Source: Flavobacteriales bacterium
GTDB lineage: Bacteria; Bacteroidota; Bacteroidia; Flavobacteriales_D; Sanyastnellaceae
Length of the DNA: 64,000 nucleotides
NCBI GenBank assembly: GCA_027491075.1
Contig: JAIXWX010000019.1
Coordinates: 1-64,000 of the forward strand
Direction: 5' to 3'
The translations under genes were made by a program, and so were the position numbers. Shown here piece after piece: positions 26,018-34,230 of this stretch (its first letter is position 1; each line of letters begins with the position of its first letter). A model generated the notes under the pieces. The model was given only the letters and a program-made list of their open reading frames with translations, did not search any database and had not been told where the DNA came from.

Positions 26018-27268
26018 ATGGCGAACATTATTCGCATGCCGAAGTTGAGCGATACCATGACAGATGGTACCGTTGCCGTATGGCACAAGAAAGTGGGTGA
26101 TAAAGTAAAATCTGGTGAACTTCTCGCAGAGATCGAGACGGACAAAGCCACGATGGAATTTGAGTCGTATGAAGATGGTGTGCTTTTGCACATTGGTGTA
26201 GAAAAAGGGAAATCGGCACCAGTTGATTCAGTGCTTGCAATTCTTGGAAAGGAAGGTGAAGATATCAGTGCACTTCTAGCAGGTGGCGATGCTCCAGCTC
26301 CAGCGGCGGCACCAGTTGTTGCGGCCCCGAAAGAAACAGTTGCGGCTGCTCAACCGGCACCTGTAGCTGCTCCAGTAGCGGTGAGTGCCCCTGTGATGCC
26401 TTCAGGTAATGGACGTGTGAAGGCTTCTCCCTTGGCTAAGAAAATTGCAGAGGACAAAGGAATTGATATTGCCTTGGTTGCTGGTTCTGGTGATGGCGGA
26501 AGAATTGTAAAAAGAGACATTGAAACCTTCACGCCCGCAGCGAAGTCGGGTGCAGCTCCTGTATTCTTTGCAGCAGCCCCAGGAGTAGAATCATATACCG
26601 AGGAAAGTGTTTCTCAGATGAGAAAGACAATTGCGCGTCGCCTTGCGGAAAGTAAATTCAGTGCGCCTCATTTCTATCTTACCATGGAAATAGATATGGA
26701 CGGAGCCATAGCAGCCCGCGCCGGTATCAATGCCAACGGTGATGTGAAAATTTCATTCAACGACATGGTCATTAAAGCATGTGCCATGGCTCTTCGCAAA
26801 CATCCTAAAATCAATGCATCTTGGAGAGGCGATACCATACGCTACAATCAACACATTCATATAGGTGTAGCCGTAGCCGTTGATGAAGGGTTATTGGTTC
26901 CAGTAGTTCGTTTTGCCGATAGCAAAGGCTTTGCACAAATAGGAAGTGAAGTAAAAGTTTTTGCAGAAAAAGCAAAGACAAAGAAATTACAGCCTTCAGA
27001 TTGGGAAGGAAACACCTTTACCATCTCCAACTTGGGGATGTTCGGTATTGAAGAGTTTACAGCCATTATCAATCCTCCAGACGCTTGCATTTTGGCGGTA
27101 GGAGCGATCAAGCAAACTCCTGTCATCAAAGGTGGCAATGTGGTTGCAGGAAATGTGATGAAAGTGACCCTTTCATGCGATCACCGCGTTGTAGACGGAG
27201 CTTCAGGAGCCGCATTTCTTCAAGACGTGAAACGATACTTGGAGAATCCGGTATCGATGTTGGTATAG
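26018..27268 (+). CDS. pdhC: Dihydrolipoamide acetyltransferase (PDH E2)
   Basis: A 416-residue E2. One lipoyl domain (residues 1-80, lipoyl-Lys in ETDKATMEF), an Ala/Pro/Val-rich flexible linker (about residues 90-130), a peripheral subunit-binding domain (ASPLAKKIAEDKGIDIALVAGSG), and the catalytic chloramphenicol-acetyltransferase-like domain with the active-site CDHRVVDGA near residue 388. It forms the core of the pyruvate dehydrogenase complex. It follows pdhA across the heptamer repeat and ends at a strong terminator. Confidence 0.94.
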   Translation: MANIIRMPKLSDTMTDGTVAVWHKKVGDKVKSGELLAEIETDKATMEFESYEDGVLLHIGVEKGKSAPVDSVLAILGKEGEDISALLAGGDAPAPAAAPVVAAPKETVAAAQPAPVAAPVAVSAPVMPSGNGRVKASPLAKKIAEDKGIDIALVAGSGDGGRIVKRDIETFTPAAKSGAAPVFFAAAPGVESYTEESVSQMRKTIARRLAESKFSAPHFYLTMEIDMDGAIAARAGINANGDVKISFNDMVIKACAMALRKHPKINASWRGDTIRYNQHIHIGVAVAVDEGLLVPVVRFADSKGFAQIGSEVKVFAEKAKTKKLQPSDWEGNTFTISNLGMFGIEEFTAIINPPDACILAVGAIKQTPVIKGGNVVAGNVMKVTLSCDHRVVDGASGAAFLQDVKRYLENPVSMLV

Positions 27269-27300
27269 TCAATACGATTCAATAGAACTATGATTCAATA

Positions 27301-27332
27301 AAAAGCGATCCATAAACGGATCGCTTTTTTTT
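27301..27332 (+). terminator. Intrinsic terminator after pdhC
   Basis: Stem AAAAGCGATCC/GGATCGCTTTT with a 6-base loop (ATAAAC) and a following T run; the A-rich left arm makes it potentially bidirectional. It marks the end of the housekeeping block and the start of the accessory region. Confidence 0.85.
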
Positions 27333-27598
27333 ATCCTTTATTCGAGAATGTCTTCCGTCAATTCTACAAAAACACTCCCATATAAAATGACAACGCACTG
27401 AGCGAAGTGCGTGTTTAGCGGAATGCGTGACCTCCCCAATATTTCTGGGATGTAGCTTCACATCCCTATGGATAAACTATTAATTACATACATAGAAAAA
27501 ATCAAGAAAAAAACAACCCGTCATATCCTAGCGAAAAATTGATTAACTTAGCCTATACCCAATCAAAAGTTGGGATGCACTAAACCAAAACCACTACT
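27333..27598. other. Noncoding interval at the boundary of the accessory region
   Basis: No ORF is supported here. Two small hairpins are visible: ACGCACT/AGTGCGT (27393-27412) and GGGATGT/ACATCCC (27447-27466), neither followed by a T run. The remaining sequence is AT-rich and should contain the promoter of the gene at 27599, but no TAnnTTTG match was recognised. Confidence 0.5.
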
Positions 27599-28522
27599 AT
27601 GTTACGCTACTCTTTTTTTTGCGCAATTGCTTTTGCAATTATTATTTCCAACAGCGCTACTTCAATCGCCCAGCAATCCGCACCAATTCATCTTACGGGT
27701 AACGATCAAGATGCTTTTGTAAACATTGCTGTTGATGATAAAAACAAGGAGGCTTATGATCTCGAGAGTCCTAATCGAATTCACTTCTTTGCGAGTTCCG
27801 CCATCGCTACAAGCGAAAGCGCAGATAACTTTGCTACCAATGGTAGTTTTCAAATGCTTGCGGCATTTCATCCCAAATTACTTTTTGGAGCTGCATATAA
27901 CCCCATCGGTATTCAGCCAGAAAGTATTTCGAAAGATTCTATAAGCATCAACAATCTTCAGTTTCCCGAAGCTGGAAGCGCTGGTTTCATGGCCTCCATC
28001 TCTTGGCGACCTTTTATATTCAAAGACAACAGTTCCATGTTTGACTTCTTTCGACTTTCACCTACTGCTGAATTTTCTCTTAGAAACGTTAAGTTCAATT
28101 TAGCCACTACAAAGAGTTCAACATTGAGTGACTCTACAATACTGATCGAAAACACAATTGACGAAAGTAAGTTTACTGTAATCAACTATAACCTAGGGTT
28201 ACGTTTCGAGTACTTTCATATCAACAGGAGCGACCAAAGTAAAGTAATGATGATTGGACTCATGCCCTATCTGAACATTTTTAATATTCCAAATGAAGAT
28301 GCTCAAACCTTTTATTCTACATTGAAAACTAACAATACCGAACCAAATGGATCTCAAATCTATTCAGCAGGAGCGAAAATAACTCTAGGATATAAAAATG
28401 TGATCTTCTTCGCAGATCTAAGACAGAATATGAAATCTGAATTAAATGTAAGCGGCACCGACCTGGAGGGTTTTGCGTTCAATATTGGGACAAGTATTGT
28501 TTTCAAAATAAGAGAATTCTAA
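27599..28522 (+). CDS. Predicted outer-membrane beta-barrel protein, unknown family
   Basis: A 307-residue protein with a clear signal peptide ending near TSIAQQ. The remainder alternates polar and hydrophobic residues with repeated aromatic-ended strands (FGAAYNPIGI, FMASISWRPFIF, FRLSPTAEFSL, LGLRFEYFHI, VIFFADLRQ) and ends in a strand with a C-terminal Phe (SIVFKIREF), as in outer-membrane barrels. I do not recognise a named family. It is followed after nine bases by a second secreted protein, so they likely form an operon. Confidence 0.65.
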   Translation: MLRYSFFCAIAFAIIISNSATSIAQQSAPIHLTGNDQDAFVNIAVDDKNKEAYDLESPNRIHFFASSAIATSESADNFATNGSFQMLAAFHPKLLFGAAYNPIGIQPESISKDSISINNLQFPEAGSAGFMASISWRPFIFKDNSSMFDFFRLSPTAEFSLRNVKFNLATTKSSTLSDSTILIENTIDESKFTVINYNLGLRFEYFHINRSDQSKVMMIGLMPYLNIFNIPNEDAQTFYSTLKTNNTEPNGSQIYSAGAKITLGYKNVIFFADLRQNMKSELNVSGTDLEGFAFNIGTSIVFKIREF

Positions 28523-28531
28523 TTCACGAAT

Positions 28532-29833
28532 ATGAAACACTGGTTACTTTTCTCTATCTATACACTATACAGCGTTTACAATTGTATAGCTCAGTCAAAT
28601 TCCTCGGATTCGCTGCCTTATGTGATATACAGCGATGATTGTTGCAACACAAAAATTGAACAGAGTTACTTACGAAATTGTAATGGGTCGAGTAAATTTA
28701 TCAATCGAAAATCAAATCTTTATTTTTTTGAAAAAATTAATACTCATTCTATTCCTTCAACATTTTCAACTCAAGACCTTACTTACGTGAGTCCACGAGA
28801 ATGGCAAAAGAAACCATTTTTGCTTAATGCAGATCTCCGAACCGTAGCCCCTATCGGAGGTAAATGGTTTGGTCGATTTGTTATTCATTTAGAACCCTTT
28901 TTTAGAGTGCGCATATTTCGTAATGATTCCTCGAAGGGAGACTTATCAAGTCCAGTTCGAACGCCTAGTTATATGCCAGGTGCTTCAATCTATTTCACCT
29001 TAAACGGCTCAAAGTACTCTGCACCAAAACTTTTCAATGAAAATAATAATACAAACTTTTACCTAAGGGTTCGAGCATTTCATCACTCGAACGGACAAAA
29101 CCCAAATCCTCAAATCGACTCTTTGGGAACAATTAACCTACCTTCTCAACCAGGATACTTCAATAGGTACGATGGAGATTTTGGAATCAACCTTCATTGG
29201 GAAGTAGGTCTCGGAATGATTTTTAAATGCCGAAAATCCAAATTATCCAATCACTTGGGAGATTTCATTCATAAGATAAAAAGTGATCACCTTGCATTCT
29301 ACAATGTCTTTCATGAACGGAGTCTTTATCTTAGTTTTGAACGACCACTTTTCTTCCTTGCTACCACCTCAGAGCTCTATAATAGTGCAGACGGTGGTCA
29401 AGTTCAGTCTTATATTTATGGTACCGACCGAATCAATATTAAGTTCAGTGACATTTTCGGGAAGTGTGCGAGCGATTTAGTCAAACACGACAATGAATGG
29501 TATACAGTACAAAGACCCCGCTTCATAGAGCGTTTTCGATTTATTGCCGAGTTTTCCTACATAACGAACAGAGACTGGAAAAGAGGACCTGTAACCGATT
29601 TAAAGAATATTGGATATTTGGATCAAGAGCGATTTGGTTTGACATTAACCACCCATTTACGCATAGCAGGTTCAACTACTTCATTATTTCTTCAAGCAGG
29701 ATATTACGGCAGTGACATCTATAATGTGTATTTTCAGCAATCCATTTCATTTATAAGATTTGGATTGGGTCTGGGTATGTTTAGAAACCCTGAAAGAGCT
29801 GATCTTCCAGTGAATTCTATCAAAGCAAATTAG
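28532..29833 (+). CDS. Predicted outer-membrane or surface protein, unknown family
   Basis: A 433-residue protein with a signal peptide ending near NCIAQS. Its body is rich in aromatic residues and alternating strand patterns (FGRFVIHLEPFFRVRIF, FYLRVRAFHH, FGINLHWEVGLGMIF, FGLTLTTHLRIAG, TSLFLQAGYYG, FIRFGLGLGMF), suggesting a beta-barrel. A CC pair (DDCCNT) occurs early in the mature chain. No recognised domain. It lies between another putative barrel gene and a small HExxH protein, all on the same strand. Confidence 0.62.
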   Translation: MKHWLLFSIYTLYSVYNCIAQSNSSDSLPYVIYSDDCCNTKIEQSYLRNCNGSSKFINRKSNLYFFEKINTHSIPSTFSTQDLTYVSPREWQKKPFLLNADLRTVAPIGGKWFGRFVIHLEPFFRVRIFRNDSSKGDLSSPVRTPSYMPGASIYFTLNGSKYSAPKLFNENNNTNFYLRVRAFHHSNGQNPNPQIDSLGTINLPSQPGYFNRYDGDFGINLHWEVGLGMIFKCRKSKLSNHLGDFIHKIKSDHLAFYNVFHERSLYLSFERPLFFLATTSELYNSADGGQVQSYIYGTDRINIKFSDIFGKCASDLVKHDNEWYTVQRPRFIERFRFIAEFSYITNRDWKRGPVTDLKNIGYLDQERFGLTLTTHLRIAGSTTSLFLQAGYYGSDIYNVYFQQSISFIRFGLGLGMFRNPERADLPVNSIKAN

Positions 29834-29868
29834 TCAATCTAAAATATATGGAATAAAATCACAAAACA

Positions 29869-30393
29869 ATGAATAAAAAACTAACCTTCCAGCTCTTCCT
29901 ACTAATTATTAGTTTTCTCTTGGTATCTACCATTCAAGCACAAACAAATCGAATAGTTTACAAGGGTAAAAAAACAGTTCTGTCTAAAGCAGTCAAAGAG
30001 GCAAATCGCCTACTTAATGACTCTACGTTTTATAAGAATATCCGTTCTGTCTCCTCCTTTGATTCTACAAATTATAGTGTAGCTCAGATAAGCCGAGAGA
30101 TTCAAACCTTTCAAGGAGAAATTCAGATAAGATCTTATTGGAATCCTCTAGGGACAGCCAACGCTAAGACCTTAGAAAAGATCTCTGTCAATACATCCAA
30201 GCTAAATCGATATAAAGATCCATTGAAGAATCATAAAGACGTAGTAAACACGCTAATTCATGAATATGTGCATGCAGTAGACTATCATCTTGACGGTACG
30301 TTCAATTATAGTCATGACTTTAATTCCGAAGGCCAAGAAAACACAGCCCCTTGGAAAATCGGTTCCATAGCTGAAGACATGGCGCGTGAGTAA
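29869..30393 (+). CDS. Small secreted protein with HExxH metallopeptidase-like motif
   Basis: A 174-residue protein with a signal peptide ending near TIQAQT. Residues about 129-138 read LIHEYVHAVDYH, an HExxH zinc-binding motif with a further His five residues later, followed by an acidic segment that could supply another ligand. The short mature chain (about 150 residues) is small for a peptidase and I cannot name a family; a zinc-binding non-enzymatic role is possible. Downstream lies about 570 bp of apparently decayed coding sequence. Confidence 0.55.
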   Translation: MNKKLTFQLFLLIISFLLVSTIQAQTNRIVYKGKKTVLSKAVKEANRLLNDSTFYKNIRSVSSFDSTNYSVAQISREIQTFQGEIQIRSYWNPLGTANAKTLEKISVNTSKLNRYKDPLKNHKDVVNTLIHEYVHAVDYHLDGTFNYSHDFNSEGQENTAPWKIGSIAEDMARE

Positions 30394-30423
30394 TAAAGTT
30401 GAGAATATGAGTTAACAAATTAA

Positions 30424-30735
30424 AGGCAAAGCATCGAAGGCCAACGCCAAACAAACTTCAATGTTTGTGCTGGAGTAACATCTTGGGACAATAAACCAAA
30501 CTACAACTATATCGATGTTGTCTACAGCGATGTGGAAATTCAAGATGAATACTTTGACTTAACTCAGCGAACGAATGCCATCAAACCTAACATGTCAATA
30601 GAATTTTTAAAGTATAAAGAAGGATTCGATTATGATATTCAGCATCCGCGGAACATATTTTCATTCCAGAGATTGTACGAGAACAGATGTATAGATTTGA
30701 CATATCCAAAAGTAAATGCAAAAAGAAGCGTATGA
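30424..30735 (+). pseudogene. Decayed ORF fragment without a credible start
   Basis: An open stretch of about 103 codons with protein-like composition (for example NYNYIDVVYSDVEIQDEYFDL) that begins directly after an in-frame TAA and has only an internal GTG at 30532 as a possible start. It is in the same frame as the HExxH gene, but four in-frame stops separate them. It looks like the remnant of a longer gene. No family recognised. Confidence 0.4.
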
Positions 30736-30764
30736 ACTAACGAGCTGAGGTCACTGATTCATGA

Positions 30765-30962
30765 CCTGAGAACTTTTCAAATTTTACGTTCTATTACAGC
30801 AAATCCAACCCGGGCGCAGGACTAGAAGAGGGCACATTTATCTATCCCAAAACAGCGAGTGATGTATTAAATACAATCTACCCAGCAAATGCGAGCTTCC
30901 AGCTACATAATAGAATAATGGGGGATTATCTTGGGGGAGTGCATAGGGTGTATAATATCTGA
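30765..30962 (+). pseudogene. Decayed C-terminal ORF fragment
   Basis: A 65-codon open stretch in another frame ending at TGA 30960-30962, with protein-like content (GTFIYPKTASDVLNTIYPAN, GDYLGGVHRVYNI) and no start codon until near its end. It overlaps the tail of the minus-strand gene at 30926. Together with the preceding fragment it suggests a frameshifted or deleted gene of unknown family. Confidence 0.38.
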
Positions 30963-31687
30963 TCTTCGAATTCATCGAACGAAGCAGAAGCGATGATGGC
31001 ATAACTACTCATACAAACTTTCGTAATGTTGAGAGATAAACAATACTGTTCATCAAGCTTCAACCCTCTCGATTTACCAAATTCTTCTTCCAATTTTATT
31101 AATAAACCATCTCCATTGGTCGTTAGCAGCCAAGTGATAATCAGGCCATTCTCAATTTCAATAGCTCTAACCTTGACACAGGTGTGAACGACCTCCACTC
31201 CTTCATAAACAAGATTTAAAAGAGTAATCTCCGCCTTCAGCTCGAAATGTGCGTTGCCATCTGTCAGCATAGAAAACAACTCCGTATTAGAATAGTACTT
31301 GGATTCTTCTTCAATCTTACTGATCAATTCAGCCATTAAAGCCTTTTCGTGTTTTCCTATTTTTGCAGCTCCCCATGTGTCAGAAGGAATATAATACATT
31401 TTCACATCTGATAGCTCCATACTCAAGCCTTTGTCCAAGGAAAATCTAACCGTGGCAACAGCTTTCATATCATCATAAGGTCTCTCATAAGAAAAGTCTT
31501 TGCAAACTATTGTCAATGAGTCATAACCAAATTGCGAACATTCATATTGGCCATTTTCTCCTAAGATTTTAACAGAAGCATAAAACGCGCTATAAACATC
31601 GACCTGAGCTATTAATCTGTTAGAAAAGCTGAATATCAATGATGCGAGGATAATTGTTACTCTGAGTTTTGAAATTGTTGTTTTCAT
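30926..31687 (-). CDS. Secreted protein of unknown function, putative LytTR-regulon member
   Basis: A 253-residue protein with a signal peptide ending near NRLIAQVD. The body is mixed alpha/beta with few cysteines (CSQFGYD, VCKDFSY, EQYCLSL) and no motif that I recognise. It is divergent from the TPR histidine kinase gene. Upstream, a paired repeat element (31746-31781) sits exactly 36 bp from a -7-like AATGTTTG, the same geometry as in front of the kinase and the beta-helix gene, so it is probably coregulated with them. Confidence 0.65.
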   Translation of the reverse strand: MKTTISKLRVTIILASLIFSFSNRLIAQVDVYSAFYASVKILGENGQYECSQFGYDSLTIVCKDFSYERPYDDMKAVATVRFSLDKGLSMELSDVKMYYIPSDTWGAAKIGKHEKALMAELISKIEEESKYYSNTELFSMLTDGNAHFELKAEITLLNLVYEGVEVVHTCVKVRAIEIENGLIITWLLTTNGDGLLIKLEEEFGKSRGLKLDEQYCLSLNITKVCMSSYAIIASASFDEFEDQILYTLCTPPR

Positions 31688-31712
31688 GGTGTTTTATTTT
31701 TATTTGATGGGA

Positions 31713-31720
31713 CAAACATT
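31713..31720 (-). promoter_or_regulatory. -7-like element (AATGTTTG) of the gene at 30926-31687
   Basis: Minus-strand AATGTTTG differs from TAnnTTTG at one position and lies 25 bp upstream of the ATG at 31687. It begins exactly 36 bp downstream of the start of the promoter-proximal CTATCCC repeat of element 1. Confidence 0.5.
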
Positions 31721-31745
31721 CACCCATTTCTGAATAACACTTTCA

Positions 31746-31781
31746 AATTGGGATAGCCCCGCGAATTTTGGGATAATCTCC
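31746..31781 (-). promoter_or_regulatory. Regulator-binding element 1 (paired TATCCC repeats, 20-bp period)
   Basis: Plus strand carries TTGGGATA at 31748-31755 and again at 31768-31775, a 20-bp period. The whole 36-base element matches the inverse complement of 35069-35104 at 26 of 36 positions by hand count. It is oriented toward the minus-strand gene at 31687. Paired direct repeats about two helical turns apart are the typical layout of LytTR-domain binding sites. Confidence 0.65.
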
Positions 31782-31856
31782 ATATACAAAAACATACACT
31801 ATTGATTTTCATTATTTTAAATGATTTTCACATTTCGTTCCAATTAAAATTCTGAA

Positions 31857-31885
31857 TTATCACGGATTTTAGAAGTTTATCCCGA
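31857..31885 (+). promoter_or_regulatory. Regulator-binding element 3 upstream of the histidine kinase
   Basis: TTATCACGG at 31857-31865 and TTATCCCGA at 31877-31885, again a 20-bp period and the same orientation relative to the downstream gene as element 2. The second repeat starts exactly 36 bp before a -7-like CATATTTG (31913-31920). This suggests autoregulation of the two-component system. Confidence 0.6.
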
Positions 31886-31912
31886 AATAACAAAGGACTA
31901 CCACAGCACGAC

Positions 31913-31920
31913 CATATTTG
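31913..31920 (+). promoter_or_regulatory. -7-like element (CATATTTG) of the histidine kinase gene
   Basis: One mismatch to TAnnTTTG, no TTG at -33, as might be expected of an activator-dependent promoter. It lies 12 bp before the ATG at 31933. Confidence 0.5.
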
Positions 31921-31932
31921 TCCCAACAGATA

Positions 31933-33486
31933 ATGTTTAATAGAAAAATAAATACCTTAGTACTACTAAACTCCAAACCGAATTATCGCCTTATGATGAA
32001 ACTAATGACTTTTGAGAAGTATTTTATTCATATCATTCGATTCAAAAAAATTATCTTTGAAATACTCCTTTTAATCGTTGCGACCATCACAAATCACAAC
32101 TGTTTCTCTCAAACAAATTATGAACTTATCCAGGAATATGAAAAAATTAGTTCAGACTCACTAAAATGGCTCAAGGCAATTGACATCTTTAATAAAGTCG
32201 TACCTCATGACCTCGTGAATACCATTCGCTTTGCTGATGAAATAAAGTCAATGGCCGAAAACTCGACTAATAATAGAAAGAAGGCAGTAAACTTCCTTGT
32301 GCAATCGAAAAAATTCCAAGCGTTTAGAGATTATAACAACGTCATCTCCAGTGATAAAGAGGCTTTAAAACATGCGAGACAAGTTGGTGACACAACTCTT
32401 ATACTAAACTGCTGGGCTACACTGGCCACTAACCTCGCAGACGCATCACGTGAATCAGAGGCCATAAAAGAATTTGAAGCCATTCCAATATTTTACAAAA
32501 ACCTAGCAGACAAAGCCTTTTGGGGTAGATATTATTATGCATATGGAGCACTATGTGTCAATGTTTTCTCCAATGAAAAGGCCGTGAATCTTCTCAACAA
32601 GTGCGTTAGTTATTATGACTCTCCGGAAAGTCTTTCCAAGAAGCACCGAGCACAGTCTTATTTAGCGCAAGCCTACTATAATATAGGAGATGTAAAAAAG
32701 GCATTTTTAATTCTTGATGAAATGGGTAGAGATCACGCCATTGGTCAAATGTCCAAAAATGCTCAAGCTTCGTATTTTCTAACACTAACCAATTTACATT
32801 TCTATAATCAAAACTATGAAGCGTCTATAGCTGCAAATGAGCAATACACAGCAATAAAAAGAGAAAAATCACAAATCTCTGATATCGCTATAGCCGATTT
32901 GCAAAAAGCAAACTGTCTAGTGTACCTTGGAAAATTTGAAGAGGCGAAAGACGTTGCAAAAAACTCAATCGACGCTATCAAAAAATTTGACATACGCCAA
33001 GGAGATAAATCCCTTCATCTATTTCTTTCATTATATAATATAAAAAGAAAAAGATACAAGGAAGCAGAAACGCAACTCAAAAATCTACAAAAAATACTAG
33101 AAAAGGAAGTAATACCGGCAGAACTGGCAGAACTTCAAAAGCTAAAAGCGGAAATGTACTACTCTAAAGGAGATATTAAAAAAGCAGATAGCTGCATTGT
33201 TGCCTATGCTATTCTAGTATCCAAAAACTATGACAAAAAAACTAAGAGAGCTTTAATTAATAATATAAAGAACAACAACCCAAAAGTATCCGCATCAACT
33301 TTAGAGCTCATGAGTTTCATTGAGGATGATGAAGGTTACAAAAAATTAAATGGACTCTATAAAACCAAATCAATGGAAATCTTATACAGTGAAATAATAA
33401 ATGATCGTGTTAATGATTCCGATACAACACTCTCGCCATATAGTGTTTCATTAATGGATCTTGAAAAAAATACCAGACAAAGTTAA
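31933..33486 (+). CDS. TPR sensor part of a histidine kinase (5' part, ends at a frameshift)
   Basis: The N-terminal sensor of a TPR-type histidine kinase. A hydrophobic signal/anchor occurs at FEILLLIVATITNHNCFSQ, followed by a helical tetratricopeptide array (AQSYLAQAYYNIGDVKKAFL, AQASYFLTLTNLHFYNQNYEAS, ADLQKANCLVYLGKFEEAKD). The frame stops at 33484-33486, but the missing coiled-coil, membrane segment and kinase core continue in the -1 frame from an A7 run at 33464. I choose ATG 31933; the open frame begins at a TTG within the promoter element, and ATGs at 31993-32005 are alternatives. Either a mutation, a sequencing error or recoding joins it to the next entry. Confidence 0.75.
   Translation: MFNRKINTLVLLNSKPNYRLMMKLMTFEKYFIHIIRFKKIIFEILLLIVATITNHNCFSQTNYELIQEYEKISSDSLKWLKAIDIFNKVVPHDLVNTIRFADEIKSMAENSTNNRKKAVNFLVQSKKFQAFRDYNNVISSDKEALKHARQVGDTTLILNCWATLATNLADASRESEAIKEFEAIPIFYKNLADKAFWGRYYYAYGALCVNVFSNEKAVNLLNKCVSYYDSPESLSKKHRAQSYLAQAYYNIGDVKKAFLILDEMGRDHAIGQMSKNAQASYFLTLTNLHFYNQNYEASIAANEQYTAIKREKSQISDIAIADLQKANCLVYLGKFEEAKDVAKNSIDAIKKFDIRQGDKSLHLFLSLYNIKRKRYKEAETQLKNLQKILEKEVIPAELAELQKLKAEMYYSKGDIKKADSCIVAYAILVSKNYDKKTKRALINNIKNNNPKVSASTLELMSFIEDDEGYKKLNGLYKTKSMEILYSEIINDRVNDSDTTLSPYSVSLMDLEKNTRQS
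33464..33471 (+). other. Frameshift site AAAAAAAT in the histidine kinase gene
   Basis: Zero-frame codons are GAA AAA AAT then ACC. A -1 shift on A-AAA-AAT continues as TAC CAG ACA AAG TTA and reads through a coiled coil into the kinase. This is an X-XXY-YYZ slippery heptamer; a one-base deletion in an original A8 run gives the same result. Confidence 0.7.
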
Positions 33487-34220
33487 TTGAAAGGAAATCC
33501 AAGATAACAGAAACCCAGCTTGCCCTGCAAGAAGAACGCAACCGGTTGCAAGAGAGAAACAATACCCTCATTCTTGCCATCACCATTGGATTAATATTCG
33601 TTCTCGTCGGACTCGTATTTGTACTAAGACGCCTAAGAAGGGATAACAAAACTATCAAAGAACTGCGAGACGATGTGCACCACTTAGCAGACAATAATTT
33701 CGAACTAGTCAATCAACTCATTGAGTCAACTTCAGATCAAATGAACATTGATTTGACTTTCCTGCAATCTAGAATTATCAGCATTCAGAAGCTTCATGAA
33801 ATTTTATATAAAATAAAATCCATTGGAAATGTTCCAATGTACCCATTTTTTAATCAAATCACGCAGTCCATTAAAGAGCTGTATTCTCTGAGTATTCCGG
33901 TAAATATTAAAATTGATACCGATATTATACTTGATGAAAAAAGGGCAAAGCTCCTTGCACGCGTCGTAGGTGAATTGACCACAAACACTTTCAAATATGC
34001 ATTTACAGGTAATGATAACGGAGAGATAATAATAAAATTCACCCAGACGGAACAGCAGTTCCGACTAGAGTATAGCGATAATGGAAAAGGTTTTAGTGAA
34101 AATGTCTCCGACTCTTTCGGAAGAAGATTTATAAAAAACACCGTAAAATCCACTTTGAAAGGCACTCTTGAAATGTCTGGAACAGACGGAATGAAAGCAA
34201 TCATAGTATTCCCTACATAA
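33471..34220 (+). CDS. Histidine kinase core (3' part, HisKA_2-like and HATPase_c)
   Basis: In the -1 frame relative to the TPR part: a basic coiled coil (KLIERKSKITETQLALQEER), one membrane span (LILAITIGLIFVLVGLVFVL), then a dimerisation/phosphoacceptor helix with DDVHHLADNNFELVNQL, matching the HisKA_2 pattern where the second His region carries the phosphoryl group, and a HATPase_c domain with N-box GELTTNTFKYAF and G1 box SDNGKGF. The only possible independent start is a TTG at 33546; the first ATG is well inside the kinase, so the piece is unlikely to be a separate gene. The response regulator follows after ten bases. Confidence 0.75.
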   Translation, partial: YQTKLIERKSKITETQLALQEERNRLQERNNTLILAITIGLIFVLVGLVFVLRRLRRDNKTIKELRDDVHHLADNNFELVNQLIESTSDQMNIDLTFLQSRIISIQKLHEILYKIKSIGNVPMYPFFNQITQSIKELYSLSIPVNIKIDTDIILDEKRAKLLARVVGELTTNTFKYAFTGNDNGEIIIKFTQTEQQFRLEYSDNGKGFSENVSDSFGRRFIKNTVKSTLKGTLEMSGTDGMKAIIVFPT

Positions 34221-34230
34221 ACAAAAAATT

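Noticed and set aside
27447-27466. Possible tRNA fragment: GGGATGTAGCT matches the 5' end of the tRNA-Pro at 22.3 kb
   Set aside because: Only 11 bases match and the sequence folds into a simple hairpin; no T arm or 3' end follows, so it is not usable evidence for an attachment site.
27554-27578. Fourth copy of the TTATCCC/TTGGGATA regulator element before the gene at 27599
   Set aside because: A single TTGGGATG and a nearby CCCAA occur, but there is no partner at 20 bp and no -7 element at 36 bp.
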